Shown in pieces: positions 52,307 to 62,139 of a DNA stretch of 64,000 nt. Made by a program: the position numbers and the translations under genes. Below the pieces are notes generated by a model. It did no database searches. It was not told the origin of the DNA and was given only the letters and a program-made list of their open reading frames with translations. How positions within the stretch are numbered: the first letter of the stretch is position 1; each line of letters begins with the position of its first letter. Source of the stretch: CAYVBJ01 sp964415185 (GTDB taxonomy: Bacteria; Bacteroidota; Rhodothermia; Balneolales; Balneolaceae); contig CAYPZI010000001.1 in the NCBI GenBank assembly GCA_964415185.1, positions 34,778-98,777 on the forward strand. The letters are read 5' to 3'.

Positions 52307-53659
52307 ATGTCACTCATGATCTCTGTTTCGGGTATCCGGGGGATATTCGGATCTCATTTAAATCCTCAAAACCTTGTTAATTTTACAGCCGCTTACGGAA
52401 CCTGGCTTGGCGGCGGCCGGGTTGTGGTCGGGCGCGACACCCGCACTACCGGGCAAATTTGTGAAGATATCGTTTGTGCTACACTTCAAAGTGTCGGTTG
52501 TGATGTCATTAAAATCGGCATTGCTCCCACTCCCACCGTGGCCATATCCGTATTAAAGCACCAGGCCGACGGCGGCATCATTCTCACAGCCAGCCACAAT
52601 CCGGCCGAATGGAATGCCTTAAAACTGTTAAACAGCAAAAGCGAATTCCTGGATTCCGATCAGGGAAACGAAGTGATCAAGATTGCCGAATCGGGTGATT
52701 TTGACTGGAAAGGCCATGATCAGACCGGAAAACTCTCTTTTGATGATAAAGCGATTCTCTCACATATCGAAAAAATCCTTGAGCTGCCCTATATCCAAAA
52801 AGAGAAAATTGCCGCAGCCGGTTTCAGGGTTGCCGTCGACGCCGTTAACGGCGCCGGCTGCACCGCCCTGCCCCTCCTGCTGGAAACATTGGGTGTAAAA
52901 GTACACAGGCTCTATTGTGAACCCACAGGCATTTTCCCGCATAATCCCGAACCGCTGCCCGAACACCTGGATGACATCCGGAAATTTGTTATCGATAAAA
53001 ATTGTGACCTCGGCCTTGTCACCGACCCCGATGCCGACCGGCTTGCAATAGTAGACGAAAACGGTGAGTTATTCGGTGAAGAGTACACACAGGTAGCCGC
53101 ATTTGATTTTATGCTTGATAAAACATCCGGCGATGCCGTAACCAACCTCTCCTCTTCCAGGGCGGCTGATGATATCTGTAAGAAATACAATCAAACCTGC
53201 CATCGCTCGGCAGTGGGCGAAATCAACGTCGTAAAAGTGATGCAGGAAAAGAATGCGGTTATCGGTGGCGAAGGCAACGGCGGGGTGATTAACCCTGACC
53301 TGCACTACGGGCGCGATGCGCTGGCTGGAACAGCGATGGTATTACAGCTTTTGGCCGAGAGAAAGGTAAAGGCATCGGAATACAGGTCAACCCTCTCTGA
53401 TTATGAAATGGTAAAACAAAAACGGGAGCTTAAGGCACTCGGGGTCGAGGCCGATGAATTGCTCAAAAAACTGGAATCAAATTTCAGCAAGTACTACCCG
53501 GATACCATCGATGGCGTCAAAATCAATTTCGAGGAAGGCTGGGTGCATTTCCGGAAATCCAATACGGAGCCGATCGTGAGGATTTACTCTGAAGCCAAAA
53601 CAAGGAGTGAAGCTGAAAAATTAGCAAATCAAGTCTTAGAAAAGGTTAATAATTTCTGA
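52307..53659 (+). CDS. glmM: Phosphoglucosamine mutase (alpha-D-phosphohexomutase family)
   Basis: 450 residues. The N-terminal SVSGIRGIFG, the phosphoserine loop TASHNPAEWNALKLL near residues 92-106, metal-binding DPDADRL near 240-246, the sugar-binding GEGNGGVI and the C-terminal phosphate-binding RKSNTEPIVRIYSEA are intact. GlmM converts glucosamine-6-phosphate to glucosamine-1-phosphate for cell-wall precursors. The family also includes phosphomannomutase/phosphoglucomutase; GEGNGG fits GlmM, but specificity is not certain. It is followed 32 bases later by the kinase-like gene. Confidence 0.9.
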   Translation: MSLMISVSGIRGIFGSHLNPQNLVNFTAAYGTWLGGGRVVVGRDTRTTGQICEDIVCATLQSVGCDVIKIGIAPTPTVAISVLKHQADGGIILTASHNPAEWNALKLLNSKSEFLDSDQGNEVIKIAESGDFDWKGHDQTGKLSFDDKAILSHIEKILELPYIQKEKIAAAGFRVAVDAVNGAGCTALPLLLETLGVKVHRLYCEPTGIFPHNPEPLPEHLDDIRKFVIDKNCDLGLVTDPDADRLAIVDENGELFGEEYTQVAAFDFMLDKTSGDAVTNLSSSRAADDICKKYNQTCHRSAVGEINVVKVMQEKNAVIGGEGNGGVINPDLHYGRDALAGTAMVLQLLAERKVKASEYRSTLSDYEMVKQKRELKALGVEADELLKKLESNFSKYYPDTIDGVKINFEEGWVHFRKSNTEPIVRIYSEAKTRSEAEKLANQVLEKVNNF

Positions 53660-53691
53660 TAAAAACAATTTTAAAAAAAATTCCGCGAAAA

Positions 53692-55212
53692 ATGAAATCC
53701 AGTAATAAATCAGACAGTGAATTATCATTCTACGCAGAAAAAGAGCGCCTTAAAGATCTTCTTGATTATGAAATATTGGACACTCCCTATGATGAAGCAA
53801 TGAATTCTCTAACACGGTTAGCTTCTCAAATTTGCGATTCAAAAATTGCACAAATCAACTTTATTGATGATAAAAGACAGTGGTCAAAAGCTATGGTTGG
53901 AGTAGATTTCCGGGAAATACCAAAAGAAGCAGGATTTTGTATTCATACTATTCGTAATAGACAAGAGATGATTATACCTGATGTGTCTAAAGACGATCGA
54001 TTTAAAGAAATGCCTTTTGTAAAAAATGAACCCAAGATACGATTTTATGCCGGAATCAATATCAAAAGCGATCGAGGACTTAATATTGGTACGATCTGCG
54101 TCATAGACAACAAGGTTAAAAAACTTACTGAACATCAGTATGAAAGTTTGAAAATTCTTGCAAGTGAAGTTGAAGCCAGGCTTGAGTTGCACAGAAAAAA
54201 TCGGTTTCTAAAAGAAAAAAATAAACAATTAAAGCAAACAGTTACTTTTCTGTATAATTCTGCCGATATCATGTTTGTAGTAAATCCTGAATCTGAATTG
54301 ATTCTTGACATAAACAAAGAAGTAAAAAGGGTACTGGGTTATGGTAGAAAAGAAATCATCGATAAAAAATTCAATGATTTTTTTTCTGATCATAAATTTT
54401 TGAATGAGTTTGACAAATGGAAAATTTCCGGAAGAAATCAAAAATTTACTTCCACCTGTTTCTTTAATTCAAAATCAGGAAACAAAATTTGGCTATTGGT
54501 TCATGTCACAGAAAAAAACAAGACCTGGTATGCGACCGCAAGAGATATTACTGAACGTAAAATAGCAGAGAGAAAACTGATAAAATCTCTCCACGAGAAG
54601 GAAGTGATGCTCGGTGAAATACATCATCGGGTAAAAAATAATCTTGCAGTAATATCAGGTCTTCTTCAGCTTGAATCATTTTCATCAGAGAATCCGGAAA
54701 TTGTAGAGGTTTTGAAAAATAATCAGTCCCGGATCCAGGCAATGGCTTTAATTCACGAAAATCTTTACCAAAATGAATTTTTTACAGATGTTCCCCTCAA
54801 AAATGTTTTTCCTGAAATGGTTAAAAACTTCAGAGAAAAAAACCAAGTATCTGATGATATAAAATTTAAAATTCAGATTACTGATATAAAATTAAATATA
54901 AATCAAGCTATTCCCCTTTCCCTTTTATTGAATGAATTACTTTTTGAAGCTACTCAAATAGAAAAAAGAGAGTCAAGCCTGATTGAGATAGGACTTACTA
55001 AACAAAATAATGAGATGATAGTACTTAGCCTGGTACAAGATTCACTAAATAAAAAATCTGAAAATAACGAAAGACGTTTATCATTGATTGAAATCTTAAC
55101 CCAGCAACTTGATGGGCAATTTAAATCTTATTCGACTAAAAATAAGTTTAGGAAAGAATTAAGCTTCAAAAAAACGGATATTAAAGGTTCCGCGGCTTCG
55201 AATAACTTTTAG
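53692..55212 (+). CDS. GAF-PAS-HisKA_2 sensor protein with a degenerate ATPase domain
   Basis: 506 residues. A GAF domain spans about 20-165 (FIDDKRQWSKAMVGVDFREIP; GFCIHTIRNRQEMIIPDV), PAS about 185-295, and a HisKA_2 dimerisation domain with EIHHRVKNNLAVISGLLQL, where the phospho-acceptor His lies near residue 310. The expected HATPase that follows is eroded: the N-box reads PLSLLLNELLFEATQIE without its Asn, and no DxGxG G1 box or Gly-rich lid is visible. No membrane helix. The gene is clearly more AT-rich than its neighbours. It may sense but not phosphorylate, or be a decaying kinase. It converges on dsbD with a 4-base overlap. Confidence 0.85.
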   Translation: MKSSNKSDSELSFYAEKERLKDLLDYEILDTPYDEAMNSLTRLASQICDSKIAQINFIDDKRQWSKAMVGVDFREIPKEAGFCIHTIRNRQEMIIPDVSKDDRFKEMPFVKNEPKIRFYAGINIKSDRGLNIGTICVIDNKVKKLTEHQYESLKILASEVEARLELHRKNRFLKEKNKQLKQTVTFLYNSADIMFVVNPESELILDINKEVKRVLGYGRKEIIDKKFNDFFSDHKFLNEFDKWKISGRNQKFTSTCFFNSKSGNKIWLLVHVTEKNKTWYATARDITERKIAERKLIKSLHEKEVMLGEIHHRVKNNLAVISGLLQLESFSSENPEIVEVLKNNQSRIQAMALIHENLYQNEFFTDVPLKNVFPEMVKNFREKNQVSDDIKFKIQITDIKLNINQAIPLSLLLNELLFEATQIEKRESSLIEIGLTKQNNEMIVLSLVQDSLNKKSENNERRLSLIEILTQQLDGQFKSYSTKNKFRKELSFKKTDIKGSAASNNF

Positions 55213-57065
55213 TTTTTCACTACAGGCGATTCTTCTGAAACTTTCTCAACTCTTTCCAGAAACTTTTCCGGGTTCAGAAAGCCCACTACTCTTGAATCGG
55301 ATACTTCATTACCTTGGGAATCCAGAAATATAATTGAAGGTACACCGGCTACATCGTACTGTTTGCGGATTGCCTCGGCCTCGGGCGAGTCATAATTGGT
55401 AAGATCCACTTTCAATTTTACAAAATCTTCGGTTTGTTCAATAACCTTTTCATCCGTAAACGTCATTCTGTCCAGTTCCAGGCAGGGAATACACCAATCG
55501 GCATAAAAATCGAGCATGACAGGGCGGTTTTGCTCCGCGGCCATTTCAATTTTTTGCTCTGAATACGGCTCCCACTGAACACTCTCGAGCTGAAGGTTTT
55601 GAACAAGCATAAATCCGCCAATCAAAGCTGCAACCCCGGTTGCCCATTTGACGTTTCTGAATGTTTTGTTTTCATTGCCGGTGTTTTCCAGGAACCCAAG
55701 ATAAATTCCACCGAGAATAACAGTTGCAGGTATAACATAATAGACATAAGCAGGAAAGAGAGCCAGCCCGGCATAGAACAGGGCGGCACCAACCAGCACA
55801 ATACCGAACACTTTCTTCACCCAAACCATCCACATTCCGGATTTGGGCATCTTGGTCAGCAGGCCGCTGAACGTTCCGAGAATCAGGTAGGGAAAGCCCA
55901 GGCCGAAGGCAAGAATGAAAAAGGTGAAGAATCCGAAAAACGGGTCGCCCTGCTGTCCAACAAAAGCAAGAAGTGCAATAATGGGCGGGCCGATACAGGG
56001 AGCAGCAAAAATTCCTACCACCAGGCCTGACAAAAAGTGGCCTACCACCCCACCGGTACTGTTTTGGGCGCTGCCCAGTTTTTGAGTAAGCCACGGCGGC
56101 AACTGAAGTTCATACAAACCGAACATGCTAAGCGAGAGTAAAAAGAGCAACAGGCCGATTCCACCTAAAACCCACGGGCTTTGAAGCCAGCTTCCAAACA
56201 AGCTCCCGGTGTAGGCGGCAACCACGCCAAGTACACTATACATAAATACAATACCGAACACGTAGACAGATGCCATCGAAAAAGATTTGGCCAGGGTGGA
56301 ATCCGAGGATGCCTGTCCGCCGAAAAGGGAAACCGTGACGGAAAGCATCGGGTAAACGCAGGGAGTTAAATTCAATGCCAGGCCTATAAAAAAGATTCCT
56401 ACAAAGGCCCATATCATGCCGCTTTCATCAAACATCTGTGCGATTTCGTTGGCACCTGATGCTTCTCCCGCACCGGCCACAACTGCAGAATCAAATTCAT
56501 CAAAAATTTCATTGTGCATTGCCGTTACTTCCGTGCCGCTTTCAACAACTTCTACCGGGATCTCGACATCTATATTGCTGGGAGCCAGGCAGACGTGATC
56601 ATCACAGGCCTGAACCCTGAGTGTACCCTTAAGGTTGTAGACTCCCGGTTCCAGGCTGGCCGATGTCCTGAACTCTGCAAACACCGGTGTCATTTTTTGG
56701 TAGATTTTTATCGGGTTCTGTGCAAAATCCACATCCAGCAATTTCCCTTTGGGATAGCGCATATCCGCCATTACAAAACCATCAACCCGTTCCAGGTTCA
56801 GCTCGGTTCCGATAAGGAAATCTTCGGTAGGCTGATTTGCATTGATCTTCCATCCCTCCTGAATGTCAAGCAAGACTGCAATTTTGAAAAACTCCCCGGC
56901 CGGAACTTTCTCAAACTCCGTAAAAACTTCATAATCAACTTTACCTGCACTTGCCGACGGGCCGGCCACCTGCTGGGCAAAAGATATGGGACTAACTCCT
57001 GCAGAAAGTATCAGCGCAAATAATAAGATGACAACCAATTTAAATTGCCGGTTTAAATTTTGCAT
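55209..57065 (-). CDS. dsbD: Thiol:disulfide interchange protein DsbD
   Basis: 618 residues in the standard three-part DsbD order. A signal peptide and N-terminal DsbD-alpha domain come first, with a Cys pair in QACDDHVCLAPSN near residue 155. An eight-helix transmembrane domain follows (GLALNLTPCVYPMLSVTVSLFGG; FFIGLALNLTPCVYP; AAPCIGPPIIALLAF). The C-terminal thioredoxin domain has ADWCIPCLELDRMTF near 523. It carries reducing power from cytoplasmic thioredoxin to the periplasm. Its 3' end overlaps the convergent sensor gene. Confidence 0.94.
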   Translation of the reverse strand: MQNLNRQFKLVVILLFALILSAGVSPISFAQQVAGPSASAGKVDYEVFTEFEKVPAGEFFKIAVLLDIQEGWKINANQPTEDFLIGTELNLERVDGFVMADMRYPKGKLLDVDFAQNPIKIYQKMTPVFAEFRTSASLEPGVYNLKGTLRVQACDDHVCLAPSNIDVEIPVEVVESGTEVTAMHNEIFDEFDSAVVAGAGEASGANEIAQMFDESGMIWAFVGIFFIGLALNLTPCVYPMLSVTVSLFGGQASSDSTLAKSFSMASVYVFGIVFMYSVLGVVAAYTGSLFGSWLQSPWVLGGIGLLLFLLSLSMFGLYELQLPPWLTQKLGSAQNSTGGVVGHFLSGLVVGIFAAPCIGPPIIALLAFVGQQGDPFFGFFTFFILAFGLGFPYLILGTFSGLLTKMPKSGMWMVWVKKVFGIVLVGAALFYAGLALFPAYVYYVIPATVILGGIYLGFLENTGNENKTFRNVKWATGVAALIGGFMLVQNLQLESVQWEPYSEQKIEMAAEQNRPVMLDFYADWCIPCLELDRMTFTDEKVIEQTEDFVKLKVDLTNYDSPEAEAIRKQYDVAGVPSIIFLDSQGNEVSDSRVVGFLNPEKFLERVEKVSEESPVVKN

Positions 57066-57136
57066 AAGATAATTTATCTCCGATCCTGTTTAATACCTGG
57101 TTCCTGGCTGTTACAAACCTGAAAAATAGCAGAATT

Positions 57137-57168
57137 ATATCACGAATTTTGTAAAATTTCCGTGATAT
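57137..57168. promoter_or_regulatory. 32-base palindrome between phoD and dsbD
   Basis: ATATCACG-AATTTT-GT-AAAATT-TC-CGTGATAT: 8- and 6-bp perfect arms interrupted only by a 2-base bulge. Located 72 bases upstream of the dsbD start and 71 bases after the phoD-like stop on the minus strand. It may be an operator for dsbD or a terminator for the upstream operon; without a T-run an operator seems at least as likely. Confidence 0.5.
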
Positions 57169-57239
57169 TCTTCCGGGCTGATCATTAATTTAACGGAATG
57201 AAAAATTTATAAGTATGCAAGCTGAAATTGAAAAGCTGC

Positions 57240-59312
57240 TTATCCAACAGGATGTGGAGGAGTACCATTAATTTTTGAAACCGTCAGATCATTTTGACTC
57301 TCATTGGTGTTTACGTATTCAAAATGCACATTCCTTAAAACTTCTACACTTCCGTTTTCAGCTTTTTGGGCCGGTTTACGTATAGTAATAAACTCACCTT
57401 CAACTTTTGAGTGGTCGACTCTAATCAAGGCGACACCGTTAGCGGCTGAATCAACATAGCGCAGGTGTCTGTTATGCATTGGGTTTATAACGGAGCGGGC
57501 CTTTTCGAGATCATGAGTTTCTGCAAGGGTTGCTGCAGATTTGGTTCCCCATAAAAAAGCTGCATTCAGATTTTCTACTTTGGGATCATTTCCACCCATA
57601 CCGGTCGAATCATATGTAACGATTGGCCTTAACGGGCTGTCTTTTTCTACAATATTGTAAAGTGCTTCAAAAACACTTGTAGAACTGACACCGCAAACCG
57701 AAAACTCAGCCCCGACTGTATCCGATTGATCGTTTTCAAAATCTGTTTTAAGGATACCCGCAAAACTGTTATGATTGTCACCTGAAAGTGAGATCAGGTT
57801 TCTTTTTCCAAGAGATTTGATATAATTCAGGATTTCTCTTCTCTCTGCCAGGTATCCTTCCCATGTGTCCGTAGTAAATACAACCGTTTCTGCGTCAGGA
57901 TCAACTTCACCCATGTCAAGCCTCATGGGCATCATTGGCACCGAAGTAGCTAACAAACTCCATACAGCATCAGATTCTTTCAGTCTTTTTTTGAGCCATT
58001 TTTTTTGATCTATACCTAAAATGGTTCCCGTTGGAGAATCTTTTTTTTTATTTGGGATTCTTTTTTCTCCGATTACGATTTCATCCGGCGGATTGCCTTT
58101 ATTATAATTTTGACCTGCATCTGAAACTTCAACAAGGCTCAATGGGGCTATATACCTCGCATTACCGGATATCTCAACAGCAATATCGCCGGGCACAGGA
58201 TGTTGTGACCGATATGAACGGGTGTCCGTTACAAATATCTCGGCGTATTTACCCCATCTAAAACTTCGATAAATCGTAAGGGATTCAACAGCTCTTCTAT
58301 TGTTTTTTTCACGGTTAAATCCGAATTCGTCATAATCAGCTGCAGGACTGTCTCGCACTTCAGCACGCTTGAAATCCGAAGCTTTTTGTTCACCGTTGGT
58401 TACCTTATCGAGCCCTGTTAAAAATGCTGGTATATACTCGAACCAAGCTTGATTGGCTGCAAGTTTTCTCTCCTGTGACGGTTTGTCAGGCACACTGTAT
58501 GTTGAAACTCCCTGCCAGCTATCGTCGGTAAATTCATGATCATCCCAGGTAACAATAAAGGGCCATCTTGCCCTTGCCTCCTTTAAATCGGGATCTTGCA
58601 GGTACATTTTGTAAAGGTATCTATAATCTTCAAGAGTAACAGCAAAAGAGCGTGCCCACTCCACATCCTCTCCCAATTTCCCGCCTCCGCTCGGAAACGG
58701 ATCCAGTTTTCTCACATTTCCATATCCAAGAGTTTCGTAAATGAAATCGCCGAGATGAAGCACAAAATCTATTTTTTCATTTTCAGGGGCTGCTTTATCA
58801 CGATTGATCAATTCGCGGTAGGCATTGTAGTACCCGCCTTCAAAAGATTGACAGGAAGCCATTGCAAATTTGATTTTACGTTTATTGTCAACAAGTGGCG
58901 CCGTCCGTGTGTATCCGGTCATATCACTTACGCAGTTTTCAGCTACAAATCTGTAGTAATACCGGGTATCCGGATCAAGGTCATAAACAATGACCCTCAC
59001 TGTATAATCATTCTCTTTTTTGGCAAGACACTCCTTTTCGGCAACAATTTCATGAAAAGAGATATCTTTAGAAATTTGAGCAATTACCCTTACAGGCTCG
59101 AAATCGTTCCTGCTGTCAATGGCCCTGGTCCATAGTACTATACTTTGCGGTGTCGGATCTCCTGAGGCAACACCCTGTGGAAAGCGGATATCTCTTCTTC
59201 CTGTTAAGCGTCGGCTGAGCACCGGATGGAAGGGTGAAGAGGCCATAACTGCAAAACAGCCTGCCCCTTTTACAAATGCATCAATGAATTCCTTTCTGCT
59301 ATATTTTTTCAT
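57240..59312 (-). CDS. PhoD-like alkaline phosphatase family protein
   Basis: 690 residues. A short export-like N-terminus (SRKEFIDAFVKGAGCFAVMA) precedes the PhoD N-terminal beta domain (FPQGVASGDPTPQSIVLWTRA). The metallophosphatase core has VLHLGDFIYETLG, TWDDHEFTDDSW and LSGDNHNSFAG, giving the metal ligands. PhoD enzymes are calcium/iron-dependent phosphatase/phosphodiesterases of the cell surface. It starts 13 bases after the TonB-dependent receptor on the same strand. The two are probably one operon for release and uptake of a phosphorylated compound. The substrate is unknown. Confidence 0.9.
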   Translation of the reverse strand: MKKYSRKEFIDAFVKGAGCFAVMASSPFHPVLSRRLTGRRDIRFPQGVASGDPTPQSIVLWTRAIDSRNDFEPVRVIAQISKDISFHEIVAEKECLAKKENDYTVRVIVYDLDPDTRYYYRFVAENCVSDMTGYTRTAPLVDNKRKIKFAMASCQSFEGGYYNAYRELINRDKAAPENEKIDFVLHLGDFIYETLGYGNVRKLDPFPSGGGKLGEDVEWARSFAVTLEDYRYLYKMYLQDPDLKEARARWPFIVTWDDHEFTDDSWQGVSTYSVPDKPSQERKLAANQAWFEYIPAFLTGLDKVTNGEQKASDFKRAEVRDSPAADYDEFGFNREKNNRRAVESLTIYRSFRWGKYAEIFVTDTRSYRSQHPVPGDIAVEISGNARYIAPLSLVEVSDAGQNYNKGNPPDEIVIGEKRIPNKKKDSPTGTILGIDQKKWLKKRLKESDAVWSLLATSVPMMPMRLDMGEVDPDAETVVFTTDTWEGYLAERREILNYIKSLGKRNLISLSGDNHNSFAGILKTDFENDQSDTVGAEFSVCGVSSTSVFEALYNIVEKDSPLRPIVTYDSTGMGGNDPKVENLNAAFLWGTKSAATLAETHDLEKARSVINPMHNRHLRYVDSAANGVALIRVDHSKVEGEFITIRKPAQKAENGSVEVLRNVHFEYVNTNESQNDLTVSKINGTPPHPVG

Positions 59313-59325
59313 GGAATTAATTTAA

Positions 59326-61848
59326 TTATAGCCTTCCCGTTACCTGAACACCGAAAAATCGGGGAGGGCCGGCTATAAAAGTCGGAATGCCAAAAGCGCC
59401 TCCTGTGTTTCCGGCGTCGATAATAAACTCTTTATCCAGCATATTAGATCCGTAAGCTGCAACTTCAATTTTGTCGTTGAATAATCGAATACCGCCTTTC
59501 AGATTCAATAACCCGTAACCCTCTTGTTCAATTCCCGGTTCATTATCTTCTTCAAAGAAAACCCTTGACTTCCATGTATAAGTAGGTGAAACAAAGAAGG
59601 TAACATTGTCAGACAAAATTTTATTTACATCGATACCTGTTGAAAAAGAGTGTTTTGGTGTAAGCCTGAACCTGTTGCCTGCCAGTTCCTGAGGGTTGCC
59701 GGCAGCATCTTCATCATCAATAGTAGCATCCACAAGGCCGTAATTTCCAAACCATGATAACCCTCTGATGATATTTGCACGGATAGAAGTCTCAAACCCA
59801 AAGGCTGTGGCTTCACCCGTATCCCTCGTTTCCGTTACAAGGCCATCGGCGGTTAGTTCCGTTATACTTGTCTGGAAGTTATTGTAGTCGTAAAAAAACC
59901 CGCTTACATCAAAACTGATTTGGTTATTTAGCAGTAGTTTTTTCACTCCAAGCTCGTAGCTCCAAACAATCTCGGAGCTCAATATATTGGTCTGACTTGC
60001 ATTAACGTTGATTACATTTGGCCTTCTTCCCCTTGAGAAACTGGCAAAAATATTCGTCGATTCATCAAATTCAAAATTTGTTACAAATCTGCCGATTACC
60101 GAGGTGAAATTTTCCGTTTCTGTAATTTTTCCATCAGTAGCTGCAAATAGGTTATTTGGAGTTACACCAAGTACAAACCCCAGAGAACCGGGAGATTCGG
60201 CAGGCGGTGTATTCAATGCACCTTCGATATCTTCATAGGTGAATCGAATTCCACCTGTAAATGCCAGTTTATTTGTTGCCTGATATGTGCCATCAGCAAA
60301 TACTTCAACAGCATTGGTGGTTCCGAAATTGGTAAATTCTTCTCTGTGAAAAGTTTTAAATGGCTGCCCTGTCAATGGGTTAACTTCAACACTTAAATTT
60401 GGTGACCCATCGGCGTTTACCAGCGGAACGACCGGAACAGGAACACCCGCACCGGCAAGCAAAGGAGATAACAGAGCGAAATAACTTCTTTCATCGGTTT
60501 CAAAAGGCACACTTTGAAAACCATCTTCATAAAAATAACTTGCCCCGGCGAAACCACTAAATTTACCACCTGCATTGTAGTTCAGCCTGAATTCCTGGCT
60601 AAACTGTTCACCCTCAGCATCTTCGGCAAACCAGAGTACGGGTGCAACGGTTCCGTCCGCATCAAACGATTCAAAAGAATCAAATTCCCTGTATGCGGTA
60701 ATCGAGTTGAGAGAAAATCCGCTTCCGAAACCATGTTCGCCAAGCAGGGTAATACCCCAGACTGTTCTGTCGATAAAAAGATCTTCGCCACGCTCAAGAT
60801 CAGCAAACCTGTTGGGATCAAGACTACCTCCCGCAGGTGCAAATGTGCCACTTTTAAAAGATGTACCTGGTGGTGTATCTTCCTGATAATTAAAAATAAG
60901 ATCAAACACCGTATTATCAGTTGGCAAATATCTGAGTGACGGACGTATCGCAAAAGTCTCTTTACCGTTAAGATCACCTCCTGATAGATTGTTTATGAAC
61001 CCGTCACGTTCATTGTAAACAGCCGCTACCCTGCCGAACAATTTGCCGTCCACAATCGGCAGATTTATAAAGCCACTGGCCAATTTTTCGCTTTCATTGC
61101 CACCACCCAGAGTAACTTCGGCGGCAAGCTGGTTATTCGGTTTATTTTGAATAATGTGTATTGCACCAATTTGAGCTCCGCGGCCAAATAGTGTACCCTG
61201 AGGGCCTTTCAAAACTTCCACCCTTTCTATATCAAATAGCTCAACAATGGAACCTCTCGATTTGCTGATCGATACACCGTCCTGAAAAACAGATACCCTT
61301 GGTTCAACTCTTGAATCACCACTATCACTTGTAATACCCCGAATAACAAAACCGGGATTGTTTACAGACTGAATCTGAACTTCCAATCCGGGCACATAGG
61401 CAGAAAACCGGTCGAATTCTCTGATATCGGTTTGCGACAAAAATTCACCGGATAATGAAGAGATGGTAATTGGAACTTCCTGGAGTGGCTGTGCCCTTTT
61501 TTGTGCTGTTACCACAAGGTCATCGAGAACAAGCTGTTTCTCTTCCAGAATCAATCTGACTGCCGAAGTTTCGTTTGCCCTGACTGTTACTGTCACGGTA
61601 TCTGATTCAAAGCTGATCAGGCTGGCGATTACATTATAGGTACCGGGTTCAACTCTTTCAATCCTGAAAGATCCCGATGCACTTGTTGCCCGTCCCTTGT
61701 TAGTCCCTTCAAGCAAAACGGAAGCTCCGGGCAAAGGTTCTCCTGAACTGTTCAAAACATTACCCTCGATAACTCCATTTTGTGCTAACAAGGCTGTCTG
61801 TATCTGTAAAAAAATTAGTATTGTTACAATTAATTGTAGAATTTTCAT
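59326..61848 (-). CDS. TonB-dependent receptor with carboxypeptidase-like N-terminal domain
   Basis: About 840 residues, outer-membrane active transporter. A signal peptide starts at ATG 61848 (MKILQLIVTILIFLQIQTALLA); an upstream in-frame ATG at 61920 would add 24 residues before it and is less likely. The mature N-terminus is a CarboxypepD_reg-like domain (GVIEGNVLNSSGEPLPGASVL), then the plug (VLDDLVVTAQKRAQPLQEVPI; IERVEVLKGPQGTLFGRGAQIGAIHI) and a 22-strand barrel ending FFGVQVTGRL with a terminal hydrophobic strand. It resembles the Caulobacter/Sphingomonas-type receptors rather than SusC; no SusD partner is present. PhoD-like phosphatase follows in the same operon. Confidence 0.94.
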   Translation of the reverse strand: MKILQLIVTILIFLQIQTALLAQNGVIEGNVLNSSGEPLPGASVLLEGTNKGRATSASGSFRIERVEPGTYNVIASLISFESDTVTVTVRANETSAVRLILEEKQLVLDDLVVTAQKRAQPLQEVPITISSLSGEFLSQTDIREFDRFSAYVPGLEVQIQSVNNPGFVIRGITSDSGDSRVEPRVSVFQDGVSISKSRGSIVELFDIERVEVLKGPQGTLFGRGAQIGAIHIIQNKPNNQLAAEVTLGGGNESEKLASGFINLPIVDGKLFGRVAAVYNERDGFINNLSGGDLNGKETFAIRPSLRYLPTDNTVFDLIFNYQEDTPPGTSFKSGTFAPAGGSLDPNRFADLERGEDLFIDRTVWGITLLGEHGFGSGFSLNSITAYREFDSFESFDADGTVAPVLWFAEDAEGEQFSQEFRLNYNAGGKFSGFAGASYFYEDGFQSVPFETDERSYFALLSPLLAGAGVPVPVVPLVNADGSPNLSVEVNPLTGQPFKTFHREEFTNFGTTNAVEVFADGTYQATNKLAFTGGIRFTYEDIEGALNTPPAESPGSLGFVLGVTPNNLFAATDGKITETENFTSVIGRFVTNFEFDESTNIFASFSRGRRPNVINVNASQTNILSSEIVWSYELGVKKLLLNNQISFDVSGFFYDYNNFQTSITELTADGLVTETRDTGEATAFGFETSIRANIIRGLSWFGNYGLVDATIDDEDAAGNPQELAGNRFRLTPKHSFSTGIDVNKILSDNVTFFVSPTYTWKSRVFFEEDNEPGIEQEGYGLLNLKGGIRLFNDKIEVAAYGSNMLDKEFIIDAGNTGGAFGIPTFIAGPPRFFGVQVTGRL

Positions 61849-62059
61849 TGATAAAAGTTTATTTACATTTTTAGATGGAAAGAAATAATATGAAGCGAAC
61901 GTAAAGCATCTGTAAAGCAAACTTTATTGAATTATTAGCTCATCTGTATCATTTATTAAATACTTAACAGGAGCTTAATATTAACTTATCTTATCAATAG
62001 TTTGCCCTGATGTATTCATATTACGAACCGTTGCTTTAGAAGAGATTGAAAATACAGCC

Positions 62060-62125
62060 ATGAATCTCAACAAAAAGGATAAGGCGCGCCTTGCCGATAA
62101 ATTATTGCAAAGTATTCCGATTTAA
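62060..62125 (+). pseudogene. Fragment of an addiction-module antitoxin
   Basis: ATG to TAA encodes 21 residues, MNLNKKDKARLADKLLQSIP plus Ile, which matches the start of small addiction-module antitoxins of the TIGR02574 type (motif ..ERARLAEKLLESL..). Full members have about 70-75 residues. No matching remainder follows, and no toxin gene is adjacent, so this is probably a relic. Confidence 0.55.
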
Positions 62126-62139
62126 TTGATGATTTAGTC

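Noticed and set aside
57214..57270. 18-residue plus-strand frame before the phoD-like stop
   Set aside because: It is very short, overlaps the end of the phosphatase gene and has no recognisable content.
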